Below are positions 26,539 through 36,300 of a stretch of DNA of 64,000 bases, in pieces. The DNA lies in assembly GCA_020725555.1 (NCBI GenBank), contig DYEU01000033.1, positions 27,090-91,089 of the forward strand, written 5' to 3'. This DNA is from Desulfatibacillum sp. Its GTDB lineage: Bacteria; Desulfobacterota; Desulfobacteria; Desulfobacterales; SpSt-501. The position numbers were made by a program, and so were the translations under genes. A model generated the notes under the pieces. The model was not told where the DNA came from. It did no database searches and was given only the letters and a program-made list of their open reading frames with translations. Numbering within the stretch: position 1 is the stretch's first letter; every line of letters starts with the position of its first letter.

Positions 26539-28423
26539 CCTGGGTTCGACAGTCATAGGCAAACGCTATAAGGAATAACACAACAATTCAGGTGGTTGCG
26601 ATTAGAGACCGATTCAGCGTGTGTCTATGGTTTTAGGGGGTGGTTTCGAGCTTTACAAAGGGCTTGGGAGGAGTGATTTTCAATTTTTTTAATATGTTGG
26701 CCTGGTCGGCGCTGAGCGCGGTGTGCCGGAGAATACGGTTTTTTTCATTCAAAAATTCACCGAGATGAAGCCGCTGCATGACGCGCCGGATCACCGCCCA
26801 ACTCATCTCGGTCTCCACCTCGGCGATGCGCACCAGAAGCAGCGCCAGCCAGCAAATCAGCACGTGGGAGCGGATGCGATCGTCCTTGGAATGGTAAATG
26901 GGTCTGAGCGAGAGGCTGCTTTTCAGTGTCCGGAAGGCGCGCTCCACTTCCAAGAGCTGCTTGTAGCCCAGGGCGACGTCCTCAACCGACAAGCTCTCAT
27001 CGCTGGTTGAAAGCAGGTACTTGCCGTCCAGGGCCTCTTCCTGCTTGACCTTGGCAAGGTCGATTTTGAACTTGCCGCTTTTTAGCTCTTTGACATACCG
27101 ACCCCGGGAAGGGTGCAGCAGCAGCCGGCATTCGGGTTTTTTGCGTCTCTTGCCGTTTAGGGCCTCAAGCTCGCAGCGCAGCCGTTCCAAGTTTTTCTCA
27201 CGGGTGATCCGGTCGGCCTCGGCCTGCTGGGGGTTGTAGGCGATCACATAGCGCCGGCGCCCGGTGCCCTCGCCGACATGGACTTGCTTCACCTGCAGGG
27301 TGTCGGCCACCACCTTGAAGCGGCCCGGGTGGCGTAAGGCCATCTCGCTCATGTGGTTGCCCCGCAGCTTCTCGCCCAGGATGTATTGGCCGCCGGCTTT
27401 CTGCAGGATACGCCGGTTCTCATCACTGGTCATCCCGCGGTCCATCACCCACACGACACGGCCGAGCTTCCAGTTGTTCAGATCCTGCTGCACCCGGTCG
27501 ACACTCTGGCTGTCGTGCCGGTTGCCGGGCAGCACCCAGCAGCGCACCGGGATCCCCTCGCGGGTCACCGCCAGCCCCACGGTCACAAGGGGTAAGTCAT
27601 CGCGCTTTTCTTTGGACTTGCCGTAAGCCTTGAGTTCCGAGGGGCCCGGCTCTTCGATCTCAAAATAGGTGTTGGTGGTGTCGAAGAAGATCAGATCCAC
27701 CGTGAGGTTCAAAAGGCTCGCCGTGGACCAGAAGACCTCCTTCTGGATCGCCTCGGCATGCTCGAGCAGAAAGTCCATCGCCCGGTAGAAGTGTTGCACC
27801 TGAAGCGGGCTCTCCTCTCCTCCAAGGAAGACTTCCTCGGCCGCCCACTGCTCGATGGCCAGCTTCGAGCAGGGGGACAGGGCCCGGTTGGCCACCATGG
27901 CGAACAGCGCCTGCTCAACGGGGGCGGTGAACGGGCGGTCTTTTAGAGCTGCCTTCAGGCAGGTGCCGATATGCAACCGGTCCCAGAGGGCTTTGAGCAG
28001 GTAGGCACCCCCGGCCGGGCGGCTGCGGACAAAAGCCAAGGGTTCATTGGCTTGCAGCGTGAGGGCATCCTCGGGGCCCAGGAAGCGGCACAGGCTGTTG
28101 ACCAGCCGCTTGATGGCCTCGATGTCCAGCTGATCCTTGCGGCCGAAGGAGTAGATGACCTCGGCCTGGGCGAAGCCCTTTTCAGGGTTCCAGGCGTTGT
28201 GGGCGAGTTGGACGTACTCGACGCAGGAGCCGTCCTTGTTCTTGCGTTGGATGGTGCGTACGTACATGCCTATCTACATCGCATGTACACATAGCCTTGT
28301 CAAGCTAAATATGACATATCGTGTGCCTATGCACTTCGCCAAAAATCCGAGGTCGGTGTGAATGGATTCAGCAACTTTGAAATGAAAAGACGCCCAATTG
28401 TGCCTATGACTGTCGAACCCAGG
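26539..28423 (-). mobile_element. IS1634-family insertion sequence, complete
   Basis: Bounded by 23-bp perfect terminal inverted repeats: CCTGGGTTCGACAGTCATAG plus GCA at 26,539-26,561, and its complement at 28,401-28,423. A 5-bp direct repeat CGTTG flanks it (26,534-26,538 and 28,424-28,428), so it inserted by transposition at this spot and has not been rearranged. It is 1,885 bp and holds one transposase gene. The insertion point is at the very 5' end of higB. Confidence 0.9.
26633..28267 (-). CDS. IS1634-family transposase
   Basis: 544 residues, apparently intact. DDE/RNase-H residues fit FFDTTNTYFEIE (first Asp), VVWVMDRGMTSDE (second Asp) and YKQLLEVERAFRTLKSSL (Glu). The N-terminal 60 residues resemble the DNA-binding start of this family (MYVRTIQRKNKDGS). 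There is no frameshift, so the element may still be active. It is the only gene in the element. Confidence 0.93.
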   Translation of the reverse strand: MYVRTIQRKNKDGSCVEYVQLAHNAWNPEKGFAQAEVIYSFGRKDQLDIEAIKRLVNSLCRFLGPEDALTLQANEPLAFVRSRPAGGAYLLKALWDRLHIGTCLKAALKDRPFTAPVEQALFAMVANRALSPCSKLAIEQWAAEEVFLGGEESPLQVQHFYRAMDFLLEHAEAIQKEVFWSTASLLNLTVDLIFFDTTNTYFEIEEPGPSELKAYGKSKEKRDDLPLVTVGLAVTREGIPVRCWVLPGNRHDSQSVDRVQQDLNNWKLGRVVWVMDRGMTSDENRRILQKAGGQYILGEKLRGNHMSEMALRHPGRFKVVADTLQVKQVHVGEGTGRRRYVIAYNPQQAEADRITREKNLERLRCELEALNGKRRKKPECRLLLHPSRGRYVKELKSGKFKIDLAKVKQEEALDGKYLLSTSDESLSVEDVALGYKQLLEVERAFRTLKSSLSLRPIYHSKDDRIRSHVLICWLALLLVRIAEVETEMSWAVIRRVMQRLHLGEFLNEKNRILRHTALSADQANILKKLKITPPKPFVKLETTP

Positions 28424-28425
28424 CG

Positions 28426-28746
28426 TTGGTCTGGCTCCATGGCGAGATCACGACCCCACCTTTCTCCTCCGCGTCAAGGGTTGAGGTCGGAGCGCTTCTG
28501 CGCCGCCTGCAGAGAGGCGACAAGCTTGGCTTGCCGCACTCCCGGCCCCTCCCGGAGATCGGTTCGCGGTGCCACGAACTGCGAATCCCGGACACGACCG
28601 CCACCTGGCGAATCATTTACCGGCTCGATGCCGACGCCGTGGTGATCGTCGCGGTGTTTAGCAAGAAGACGTCAAAGCTTCCCGCGCCGGTGATCAAGGT
28701 GTGCCGACAACGGTTGCGGGAGTACGATGAGGCCGCCAAGGAGTGA
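28426..28746 (+). CDS. higB: HigB/RelE-type toxin, 5' end cut by IS
   Basis: 106 residues of the phage-derived Gp49/HigB family, an mRNA interferase-like toxin: VWLHGEITTPPFSS, then LPEIGSRCHELRIPD and WRIIYRLDADAVVIVAVFSKKT. The open frame has only a TTG at 28,426, in the target-site duplication of the IS. In the frame left of the IS, GAC AAA CCG TTG continues as DKPL before VWLHGEI, the expected N-terminus (usually MKPLVWLHGEI). The normal promoter and start are therefore separated by 1.9 kb. Expression now depends on the TTG and a promoter in the IS. Confidence 0.75.
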   Translation: MVWLHGEITTPPFSSASRVEVGALLRRLQRGDKLGLPHSRPLPEIGSRCHELRIPDTTATWRIIYRLDADAVVIVAVFSKKTSKLPAPVIKVCRQRLREYDEAAKE

Positions 28747-28752
28747 GTCACG

Positions 28753-29085
28753 ATGGACAAGCGCAAGCAACGCAAGCTGGAGGCCAAGGGCTGGCGGGTC
28801 GGTTCAACCGCAGAGTTCCTGGGCCTGATCCCGGATGTGGCGGCAATTGTCGAGATGAAACTCCGGCTGAGCCATGCACTTCGGGCGCGCCGCACCGCCC
28901 TCGGCCTCTCCCAGGTGGCGGCCGCCAAGCGCCTTGGTTCGAGTCAATCCCGCGTGGCAAAGATGGAGGCGGCCGATCGCTCGGTATCGATCGATCTGTT
29001 GATCAAGGGGCTGGTAGCCTTGGGGGCTAGCCCTCACGACGTTGGCAAGGCCCTCCAGCAGCGACCAGCCGGTGTAGCTGCATAA
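28753..29085 (+). CDS. higA: HigA-type XRE antitoxin
   Basis: 110 residues. A helix-turn-helix of the XRE family (LRARRTALGLSQVAAAKRLGSS, shown here in part as LGLSQVAAAKRLGSSQSRVA) lies in the C-terminal half; a preceding basic helix probably binds HigB. ATG 28,753 is 6 bp after the higB stop codon, in the usual toxin-first order. Its TAA lies inside the core site of attC1, as is common for integron cassette genes. An uninterrupted antitoxin with a displaced toxin start is tolerable to the cell. Confidence 0.85.
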   Translation: MDKRKQRKLEAKGWRVGSTAEFLGLIPDVAAIVEMKLRLSHALRARRTALGLSQVAAAKRLGSSQSRVAKMEAADRSVSIDLLIKGLVALGASPHDVGKALQQRPAGVAA

Positions 29086-29139
29086 CGCCCAGCATCAGCT
29101 GCGGCGCGAAGCGCCGTCAGCTGCATGCTGTTGTTGGGC
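29080..29139 (-). repeat. attC1, integron recombination site
   Basis: 60 bp. In minus orientation it begins GCCCAAC (fits RYYYAAC) and ends GTTATGC (one mismatch to GTTRRRY). Between them is an imperfect hairpin: CAGCTG and CGGCGC arms pair around a short CTTC-type loop, leaving two unpaired bases (G and A) on one arm. Such extrahelical bases are a hallmark of attC. The DUF499 stop codon (29,117-29,119) and the higA stop codon both lie in it. Confidence 0.75.
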
Positions 29140-31900
29140 CGCCCTCCTCAAGCCGCACCTTGTCTGCGAGCCCTAAATCATCCAGGATCTGGCGAAGGTC
29201 GGACGTCAGGCTTCCCGCTACGTCGCGGTTGACCGTCACGGAGAAGTCGACGCCAACCCTGAGGTCGGAGCCCGACCTGAGTTTCGGCAGAACCTTCGTC
29301 CCCAGCCGATTCCACAGCTCGGGCGGGACAGCGCCGACCAGACGGATGGTCTTCGTTTGGACCCCAGGCGTTGGCTCCGGGCCGGGTTTGGGTTCGGGAC
29401 CGCGTCCGGGCCCCGGCACGGGAGGAGCCGGTTCCGGTCCCGGAGCGGGCTCGGGAACGCCCGCCTTAAGTGCCTGGGCCTTGGCCTTCGTCAGCAGGAA
29501 GACCCCCGACTCAAAGGCGACCTCCTCCGGGGAGATAAGCTCCTGGAACCAGACCCGCTCGTAGGTTCCGTCGGCCTTCTGACCCGAGGCGAGTCCGAAG
29601 TCCCCCCTTGCGACGAACTCGACGATCTTGCCCCGGAGGGTCGTGTCGGGATCGAGCAACCGCGTGAGCGAGCCGTTGAGGAAACTCTGCCGCAGGCTGG
29701 CCAGCGGCCAAGCCCCGGATTCTTTCAACGCGGGCGGCCAGTTCCGGTCGATGTATCCCGCGCCGACCGATTCGTTGAGGAGCGCGGCCGACTTGAGCGC
29801 CGCGATGACTCTGCCGCACAGGGTCTCGCCGCTACTGGAGTGTCCAGCCCCGAGGTCGATGGTCTTGAGCCCGTCCGATTCCTGGTGGTCGGCGACCACC
29901 GCAAACCGATAGCCGCCCCAGACCTCGTCTTTCGCAGCCTCTCCCGCGGCGGCGACTTTCGATTGGAGATCCGCTCGATCCATGCGGTCGAAGTCGCCCC
30001 CGAGCGTGCCGTCGGCAACCTCCCGGGCCACCCGTTTCCAGGCGAGCCACAGTTCAACCTTCTCCCGCAGGTCCCGACCCGGCTTCTTGATGCACCACAC
30101 GAGCGACCCCGGGTAGAGCCGCGGGGACTTGCCGCGTTGTTTGGTCCATTCCGCAATCTGCGAGCGCAATGATCCGCCGCCCGTCCACTCGGCCTCCGGC
30201 TCGGCCACGACGAGCGTCAGCTTTGGCGTGTCGGGCACCTCGGCGCCGTCGCGGGGAAAGGGCACTACGGGAATGCTCGCGCCTCGGCGGAACTCGTCCT
30301 CGACGAGCTTTCGAAGGGCGGGCTTGATCTCGGCCTCTTCGTCCAGAGACGCGCGGCGGTCGCTGACCACCTTCTTCATCGTGGGCTGAAAGCCGATCTT
30401 GAACCCATCCGAGCCCACCTTGCGGATGAAGTAGGACTTGTCCTCCAGGGCAAAGGCGGCGTTGTCCACGGAGGTGGTATCCACCTCCGGCTCGCCGAGG
30501 GCGAAGCGCAGTTCCGGCAGGTGCGCGACCTTGTCCGTCTGGCCACCGGAGGACTCGAAGAGGATCGCCGTTCCCACTCGGCGATGGATGTCGCGGAGTG
30601 GGCCCTTCGTGTCGGCGTCTAGCGCCCTCGCGTGGGCTTGCTCGCCGGCGATGTCCGCATCGATGGCCGCGACGAGCCGAGACTCGCCCAATTGGCCGAG
30701 GATGACGCTGCGGAAGCCCGGATCAAAGAGCGGAGCCGACCCGAGCGTGATGAGAGGCTCCGTGCGTGCCCTACGGAAGCTCTCCTGGGAGGCGATAGCG
30801 ATCCACTGGGCCAGCATTGCCAGGGTGCCGCGCGTCTGCTGGTACTGCGAGAGCGCCTGCCACTTCCGCTGGAAGACGGAGAGCGTGGCCGGATGGAACG
30901 GGTAGCAGGCCTCGAATCGCCGAAGGAGGTACTCCCTCGCCTTCGCCTCCGTCACCGCCGTGTCCACGGCGGTCCATTCCGGAGGGAGCTGCGCCCTCCG
31001 TTCGAAGCACCAATCAGCGAAGGCCTTGGCCACGTTCTTCCTGGTGCGATCGCTTCCGAGGTCCTCGAAGAGCCGCCGCCGGACGACCTCGCTGATCTCC
31101 GTCTCGTCATTGGCGATGAGGTCCTTGGCGACGCGCCGGACGACCTTGGTGATCTTGTCCTGCCACTGCATGTCCCAGTCGGTCATCTCGACCTGGCTGC
31201 GCGGGAGGCTGATCACCGCCGCGCCGTGCGTCGTTCCCGTTGTGGCGACCGTCAAGTTCTGGATAAAGGCGTGGAACGACTCCGCCATGCCGCGATGCCG
31301 GTTGAGGAAGTTGAGCACCTCGTCGAAGAGGAGGAGCACCGGTGCGTTCGCCGCTTTGAAGACGCGGGCGATGGACTCCGTCCCCGGCGGGGTGGTCTTC
31401 GCGGCGGTGCCGAGCGCTTCGACGCCCGCATCCCCGGCGAGCTGTCGTCCGATGTCGATCCACGGAGTCTCTTTGCCCTCCTGCGGGTCCCACGCGTTTC
31501 CAACGAACACGCCCACCCGTGCCTTGGGAACCGACGAGAGGCCGGCGTCCCGCACCAGATCGGAGACCCCCGAGTAGCCGGACGCCTTCTCGCCGCTCGT
31601 GCCGAGGTGGTACAGGGCCGTCAGCGTGTGCGTCTTGCCGCCGCCGAACTGGGTGATCAGGGTCAAGACCGGCGCGGTGTTGTCGGTCTTGCCCGAGAGC
31701 CTTCGGAGGACCATGCCTGCGTGCTCGCGCAAGGCCCGGGTGAAGCACGTGCGGGCGAAGAATTGCTTCGGGTCGCGGTAGTCCTCCGGTGCCGTCTTCG
31801 CCACGACCTGTTCGAGGGCGATGGCGAACTCGTCCGGGTTGAAGGACCGTCCCTCCCGGACCTCCTTTTGCGGCGTCGCTACTCTGTACCAAGGCTCCAT
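29117..31900 (-). CDS. DUF499-family AAA ATPase, defence-associated
   Basis: 927 residues. P-loop TQFGGGKTHTLTALYHL near residue 86 and Walker B LLLFDEVLNFLNRH near 200 show an ATPase; the remainder is typical of the DUF499 family, found beside DUF1156 methyltransferases in restriction-like anti-phage loci. Near residues 825-865 a Pro/Gly/Glu-rich linker precedes a roughly 60-residue C-terminal domain with a beta-strand-like VGVDFSVTVNRD. It is the last gene of the operon. Its own start lies 47 bp beyond the GxxExxY gene's stop codon, so an element now separates it from the methyltransferase. The C-terminal residues are encoded inside attC1. Confidence 0.85.
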   Translation of the reverse strand: MEPWYRVATPQKEVREGRSFNPDEFAIALEQVVAKTAPEDYRDPKQFFARTCFTRALREHAGMVLRRLSGKTDNTAPVLTLITQFGGGKTHTLTALYHLGTSGEKASGYSGVSDLVRDAGLSSVPKARVGVFVGNAWDPQEGKETPWIDIGRQLAGDAGVEALGTAAKTTPPGTESIARVFKAANAPVLLLFDEVLNFLNRHRGMAESFHAFIQNLTVATTGTTHGAAVISLPRSQVEMTDWDMQWQDKITKVVRRVAKDLIANDETEISEVVRRRLFEDLGSDRTRKNVAKAFADWCFERRAQLPPEWTAVDTAVTEAKAREYLLRRFEACYPFHPATLSVFQRKWQALSQYQQTRGTLAMLAQWIAIASQESFRRARTEPLITLGSAPLFDPGFRSVILGQLGESRLVAAIDADIAGEQAHARALDADTKGPLRDIHRRVGTAILFESSGGQTDKVAHLPELRFALGEPEVDTTSVDNAAFALEDKSYFIRKVGSDGFKIGFQPTMKKVVSDRRASLDEEAEIKPALRKLVEDEFRRGASIPVVPFPRDGAEVPDTPKLTLVVAEPEAEWTGGGSLRSQIAEWTKQRGKSPRLYPGSLVWCIKKPGRDLREKVELWLAWKRVAREVADGTLGGDFDRMDRADLQSKVAAAGEAAKDEVWGGYRFAVVADHQESDGLKTIDLGAGHSSSGETLCGRVIAALKSAALLNESVGAGYIDRNWPPALKESGAWPLASLRQSFLNGSLTRLLDPDTTLRGKIVEFVARGDFGLASGQKADGTYERVWFQELISPEEVAFESGVFLLTKAKAQALKAGVPEPAPGPEPAPPVPGPGRGPEPKPGPEPTPGVQTKTIRLVGAVPPELWNRLGTKVLPKLRSGSDLRVGVDFSVTVNRDVAGSLTSDLRQILDDLGLADKVRLEEGGPTTACS

Positions 31901-31916
31901 CAGCAGCCCCCCTCTT

Positions 31917-32345
31917 CACCACAGAGACACAGAGGACACAGAGAAGTCATAGAATCCTCCTGCGGATGCCCTCTTTCAGAACAGGGACGTTGAAGTTGAT
32001 GAGCAGGCCGATTTTCCACCTGCCAAGTTTCAGATAGGTGAGTAATTGTGCCTCGTGTATGGGTTCGATTGCTTGGCACGCTTTGATTTCAACGACCACC
32101 GCCTCCGCAACCAGCAGATCGAGGCGATAGCCACAGTCCAGTTTGCAGCCCTTGTATTCAACGGCAAGCGGCTTCTGGCGTTCGAAGGGGATGTCACGCA
32201 GGTTCAACTCGCGGCACAAACACTCTTCGTAGGCGGACTCCAACAGCCCTGGCCCCAGCACCTTGTGGACCTCGATGGCCGCGCCAATTATCTGTTCGGT
32301 TATCCGATTTAACTCCATCTCTGTGCTCTCTGTGTCTCTGTGGTG
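31917..32345. mobile_element. GxxExxY gene element with inverted repeats
   Basis: A 429-bp segment bounded by an 18-bp perfect inverted repeat, CACCACAGAGACACAGAG (31,917-31,934; complement 32,328-32,345), extending less perfectly to about 27 bp on each side. It encloses a single GxxExxY gene. Inverted repeats of this purine-rich type flank GxxExxY genes in other bacteria (recalled family knowledge). It sits between the DUF1156 and DUF499 genes of the defence operon. No convincing target duplication is visible. Confidence 0.6.
31947..32318 (-). CDS. GxxExxY family nuclease-like protein
   Basis: 123 residues from ATG 32,318 ([17 protein letters not shown]). The signature is [11 protein letters not shown], and a PD-(D/E)XK-like pair is [14 protein letters not shown]. 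An in-frame ATG at 32,354 would add residues encoded by the terminal inverted repeat (MHHRDTE), so I consider it a repeat artefact though translation from it is possible. The function of the family is unknown. Position in the middle of the defence operon follows from the insertion of its element. Confidence 0.75.
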   Translation of the reverse strand: MELNRITEQIIGAAIEVHKVLGPGLLESAYEECLCRELNLRDIPFERQKPLAVEYKGCKLDCGYRLDLLVAEAVVVEIKACQAIEPIHEAQLLTYLKLGRWKIGLLINFNVPVLKEGIRRRIL

Positions 32346-32350
32346 CATCT

Positions 32351-35300
32351 TCATCTCGGCACCGCCAGGAGCATCGCATCCAGCAGCCGCTTTTCTTCGC
32401 TCCCCTTCGGGTAGAGCGCGGAGAGCGCGTTGGCGAGGCGGAGGAAGTCCGGCCCGCGCTCCTGCTCCGCCTTCAGCAGAGTTCGCAGGGCGTTGGCGCG
32501 ACCGCCGGCCTGGAGCAGCATCGCCATGTGGACTCGGTCGAGCGTCGTGGCCTCGCGGCTGGTCTCCAGGGGCTCGTCCGGCACGTACGGGCCGGCCTTC
32601 CTACGCCCGCGACCGCGTCCCTTGCCTCTCGCCGCTGCCTCTTCCTCGTTCTCCGCGAAGAGCATCAGTTGGTGGATGTCCGCCGCAGGAGCCTTTTCCA
32701 GTCGTTGGGCGACGGCCTCCGCCCCGTCCTTGCCGAACAGGGTTCTGGCGCGCTCCGTGACCGGGAAAAGGCGAACGACTCCCTTCTTCGTCTCGATGAT
32801 CCGGCCTTCCCACTTGGGGAGGTTGATGCCCAAGGGCTGGGCGAAACGTCGGACCACGTCGAAGACCAGGGAAAAACCTTTGCACCGCCGAGACGCAGAG
32901 GACACAGAGTTTTCATCTTCGTTTTCATCGGGTTCTTCTTCCTCTGTGTTCTCTGTGTCTCTGTGGTGAATCTCTTGGCCGTTCGTGCTCTGCAGCGTCC
33001 AAAGGAAGAGGGCCGTCAGACGCGCGTCTTCCTCTACGGCCCCCGCGGCACCATTTCGCGCCTTCGCTTCGGCGGTGCCGAGCACCTGCTCCAGCGCCGC
33101 GCGTCCGACGACCTCCCAGACCTTCTCCAGATACTCGGCGAGCGTCACTTCGCGCCCCTCGGCGGTTTCTACCTTCGAATAGCGGCTGAAGATCTCGAGC
33201 GCCGGGCCGATACATGCGAAGACCAGGTCCGCACCGCGGATGCCTTCCTCCTGAAGTCGCTCCATCCAGTCCCCGACGCGCTTCGGCAATTCACGCAGCA
33301 CCTCGCCCCAGTCGCCCACCGGCGCATCGTCAGGGCGCGGACGGCAGATTAGGTGGACGCTGGTGGCGAGCGCGGCGGATTCGCGGGCCCGCAGGCGCGA
33401 AGCCATCTCGGTCGCGATGGGCCAAGAGCCGGTGATCGTCCAGCCGCCGCGGATCAATCCATTCAGAAGCGCTTCCCAGCCTTCCGTGGTCTTGTGGGCG
33501 AAGACGACGGAGCCGACACCGTCCTCGCGCAGCACACGCCGGCCCTCGGCGAACGCCCTGGCCATTGTCTCCTCGAACCACGCGCGGTCCTTGGGCCGGC
33601 CGTCGTCCTTCTTGGTCTCGTCCTGCACCGTCTCGCGCGTCTTGGGCGTGAGCGGGTTAGCCGGATCGAAGGGATCGCGCAGTAACGGATGCCCCGGCAA
33701 CGCTCGCTTGAGCCAAACGAAAAAGAAGTCCGAGAGGTCGGCGTAGGGCACGGCGTCGTAATACGGAGGGTCGGTGAACCAGACCTGCGCCGTCTCGTCC
33801 GGCAGCGGGTGCTCGGTCGCGTCCGCCTGCTGCACCTGTCCTGCGCGCGAGCTGGGCAAGGTCTCGGCTACCATTGCGCCCCATTCAAGGGCACCGTCAT
33901 AGTTACCGCTGCTATCGGAGAATGGGAAGACTTCGCAGTAATCCCAGATCATCGGTAGTGCCTGACGACCGTAGGTGTGATTGACTTTTTCGCCCGTCAG
34001 GTGCCACGAACAGAGCGTTGACCAATAGTCCGCACACCGGTCCACAACCACTGCTATTGCCGCCCGCACCGCCTCGCCGTCCGCGCCCGGCCGCTCGCGG
34101 GCGAGCCGCGCAAGCGTCGCCAGCGCCACCTTCTGCCGCGCCGTGAATAGGTCGCCCCACCTTAGCATGCCGTACTTCTGGATGCTGAAGGCGCGACCCG
34201 CACCAGTGCCACCACCGACGGGGGTCGATTCGTCCGGCACGGGGCACGATCCCTTTCGACCGCCTTTCTCCCACTCCGCGAGCATTTCGCGGACCCGACC
34301 CTGAGCCCGGAAGACAAATTGGTAATCACGCCCGGTAGCGAGACGATAGGTACGGCCAGGTTCTCCAGGCCGGAGAACTGCAACCGCAAGAAGCTGTGCG
34401 CCACCGATGCGGCGGCCGCTCTTGTCGAAGACTACGTCCGCACCACCTCGCTGCTCGGCGAGTTGAGCCCGGACTCGTTCAGGTGCGAGCACCGCTCCGC
34501 ACTCCGGATTCAGGCACTTGGCTTTGGCGCGGGTCACCGTGCCGCCAGGGACGTCTTTGTCGCTCTTCGGCTCGAAGACCTCGAACTCGACGCGCGGAAC
34601 ATCATTCTTGGCCCGAACGATCCTGTATCGGAGGGCTCGTTTGCGGTTTTCCTTCTTACAAAGCCAGAAGGAGCGCACGAGGGGAATTTCCGCGCCGCAG
34701 TTGGGCGCCTCACAGCGCACCGTCCGCGCCCAGAGGTAGGCGATGGGCGTCGCCCCATCGGGATCCTTCGGATACAGGTCCGCCAGCTCCTTCTCCGCCT
34801 GCTGCTTGATCTCCGCGCCCGCGCGCCGCAGTTCCTCGGCCAGCGTCGGGCCCTGCCACGGGATGTCCTCGAGCATCACCTCGAGGATCAGGCACGCGAC
34901 CGGGTTGAGATCGCTCGCGAAGGCCTCGCAGCCTACGCGCAGCGCTTCGAGCGGAATCGAACCGCCGCCCGCAAACGGATCCACCACCAGCGGCGTCTCC
35001 TCTGGATAGGCCGCCTTCACCAGCGCCCGGCTCACCTCGAGATAGGTGCATTGCGCCGCGTTGTCCCAGTTCGCGAAGTCGGCGATGAACTTGAGGAGCG
35101 CCCGGCGGAGGTCCTCGTCGGTCGTGCCCGGATGGCAGCCGCCCACCTGCGGCAAGAGCTTCCGCGCCTTCGCCTTGAACTCAATCGGGCAGAGCGGATC
35201 GCACGGGTCGGGCCACAGCAGCGCGAGCAGCACCGCCCGGCAAGAAGCCAGGGGTCGCCTCGCCCACCACAGGTGCAACGTACACGGATGCCCGTGCCGA

Positions 35301-35386
35301 ATGCTCTTTTCCCGCGCCGCGTGTCTGCTCACTTCGGCGATGGGAAAGTCGACCTCTGCCAAGCGTTTGCACTCCTTGGGGATCAT
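32351..35386 (-). CDS. DUF1156 DNA methyltransferase
   Basis: 1,011 residues. Residues 1-60 are the DUF1156 domain ([20 protein letters not shown]). Motif I is [16 protein letters not shown] near residue 137, and catalytic motif IV is [13 protein letters not shown] near 535, an N6-adenine or N4-cytosine amino-methyltransferase signature. Two Cys pairs ([10 protein letters not shown] and [10 protein letters not shown]) between them probably bind zinc. Residues about 806-834 are encoded by an inserted repeat and read [20 protein letters not shown], so the gene carries an in-frame MITE. It overlaps the HEPN-like gene by 4 bp. It presumably modifies self DNA. Confidence 0.88.
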   Translation of the reverse strand: MIPKECKRLAEVDFPIAEVSRHAAREKSIRHGHPCTLHLWWARRPLASCRAVLLALLWPDPCDPLCPIEFKAKARKLLPQVGGCHPGTTDEDLRRALLKFIADFANWDNAAQCTYLEVSRALVKAAYPEETPLVVDPFAGGGSIPLEALRVGCEAFASDLNPVACLILEVMLEDIPWQGPTLAEELRRAGAEIKQQAEKELADLYPKDPDGATPIAYLWARTVRCEAPNCGAEIPLVRSFWLCKKENRKRALRYRIVRAKNDVPRVEFEVFEPKSDKDVPGGTVTRAKAKCLNPECGAVLAPERVRAQLAEQRGGADVVFDKSGRRIGGAQLLAVAVLRPGEPGRTYRLATGRDYQFVFRAQGRVREMLAEWEKGGRKGSCPVPDESTPVGGGTGAGRAFSIQKYGMLRWGDLFTARQKVALATLARLARERPGADGEAVRAAIAVVVDRCADYWSTLCSWHLTGEKVNHTYGRQALPMIWDYCEVFPFSDSSGNYDGALEWGAMVAETLPSSRAGQVQQADATEHPLPDETAQVWFTDPPYYDAVPYADLSDFFFVWLKRALPGHPLLRDPFDPANPLTPKTRETVQDETKKDDGRPKDRAWFEETMARAFAEGRRVLREDGVGSVVFAHKTTEGWEALLNGLIRGGWTITGSWPIATEMASRLRARESAALATSVHLICRPRPDDAPVGDWGEVLRELPKRVGDWMERLQEEGIRGADLVFACIGPALEIFSRYSKVETAEGREVTLAEYLEKVWEVVGRAALEQVLGTAEAKARNGAAGAVEEDARLTALFLWTLQSTNGQEIHHRDTENTEEEEPDENEDENSVSSASRRCKGFSLVFDVVRRFAQPLGINLPKWEGRIIETKKGVVRLFPVTERARTLFGKDGAEAVAQRLEKAPAADIHQLMLFAENEEEAAARGKGRGRGRRKAGPYVPDEPLETSREATTLDRVHMAMLLQAGGRANALRTLLKAEQERGPDFLRLANALSALYPKGSEEKRLLDAMLLAVPR
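32883..32968. repeat. 86-bp MITE-like inverted repeat inside the methyltransferase gene
   Basis: The left arm CACCGCCGAGACGCAGAGGA (32,883 on) and the right arm (complement, CACCACAGAGACACAGAGAA, ending 32,968) form an imperfect inverted repeat about 28 bp long. It is the same sequence family as the ends of the GxxExxY element 540 bp away, without the gene. It is translated in frame as a highly acidic stretch. Confidence 0.65.
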
Positions 35387-36273
35387 GGTTGCGCCGCTCC
35401 AATCGGTTGTTTGTCAACCTCAAGAAGGTCTGCCACCGCGGCGCGGACTACCTGGCAGCAGATGCGGCAGGTATCTCCATCGGGCCTGTCCCTTAAAGTC
35501 CTCTGAACGTAAGGATGGACAATGTTCCGCGACTCTCGCAATGCGTGGCTGAACCGCTTCACATCCCCATGAAGCCAGCCAACTTCGTGGGCTACGTCAA
35601 TCAACGTAGACAGGCTCCAATCCTGGATCTGCCTCACCGCGCCTGTCTTGTCCCTTGGAGCTGCATTCGCCCGCTTGGCTCGATCCAAGTTCTGCTTCAC
35701 CTTATAAAGGAGCGCACCCTCTAAGATGCTGCCCATCATGATCACGGCTGACAGGTAAGCACCGCCCCTGAAACATCTCTGGGCTTCTGCCCACCGGAAG
35801 GTCAGGATGTCGGCGAGTAAAGGGTCTGACACTAGGCGCCGGAAATCCGGCGACGCATCCATGGGCGTTTCTTTAGGCCTCGGGACAGTTGCAGCCGCCT
35901 TGCACTCACGAATCTCCGGTTCAATGTCTATAACTGCAAGTTCAAGACCTTCCACTTGCAGTATCTGGTTCAGATGCTTTGTCACCGCCTGCGTTATTGT
36001 TGCATCGCCTCGGTACTCCTTGAGCGAAGCGAGGCGTTTCAGGACGCTATCAAGAGAGGGCGTGCCATTGATTGCCTGGAGCGATTCCAACACAAACCAC
36101 TTGCGGGTGGAGGACGTGCCCTGTGGGCTAACGCCAGCACGGCAGAAGAACTTGCATATCTGCGTCATGGTACGATAAGGCCCTGGTGCACTGTATCCAC
36201 CGCCGGCGCCTTCGCCTGCACCGCAGATAGTCTCGGCTATAGATTCAAGCGTGCTGTCATCGAGGCGCTTCAT
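35383..36273 (-). CDS. HEPN-like defence-operon protein
   Basis: 296 residues. The C-terminal half (LADILTFRWAEAQRCFRGGA, then LRESRNIVHPYVQ) has the helical look and R-N-x-x-H motif of HEPN/Abi_C-type domains, many of which are RNases in abortive infection. The N-terminal about 110 residues (TSSTRKWFVLESLQAIN) look like a winged-helix or DNA-contact region and are unrecognised. It overlaps the methyltransferase by 4 bp (ATGA), so the two are probably made together. It could be the effector of the system; this is inference. Confidence 0.55.
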   Translation of the reverse strand: MKRLDDSTLESIAETICGAGEGAGGGYSAPGPYRTMTQICKFFCRAGVSPQGTSSTRKWFVLESLQAINGTPSLDSVLKRLASLKEYRGDATITQAVTKHLNQILQVEGLELAVIDIEPEIRECKAAATVPRPKETPMDASPDFRRLVSDPLLADILTFRWAEAQRCFRGGAYLSAVIMMGSILEGALLYKVKQNLDRAKRANAAPRDKTGAVRQIQDWSLSTLIDVAHEVGWLHGDVKRFSHALRESRNIVHPYVQRTLRDRPDGDTCRICCQVVRAAVADLLEVDKQPIGAAQP

Positions 36274-36300
36274 GGTGTGCTGTCCCTTCCGTATGGCGCT

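Noticed and set aside
31947..32354. GxxExxY protein starting at 32,354
   Set aside because: The extra N-terminal residues are encoded by the terminal inverted repeat; ATG 32,318 matches the family start.
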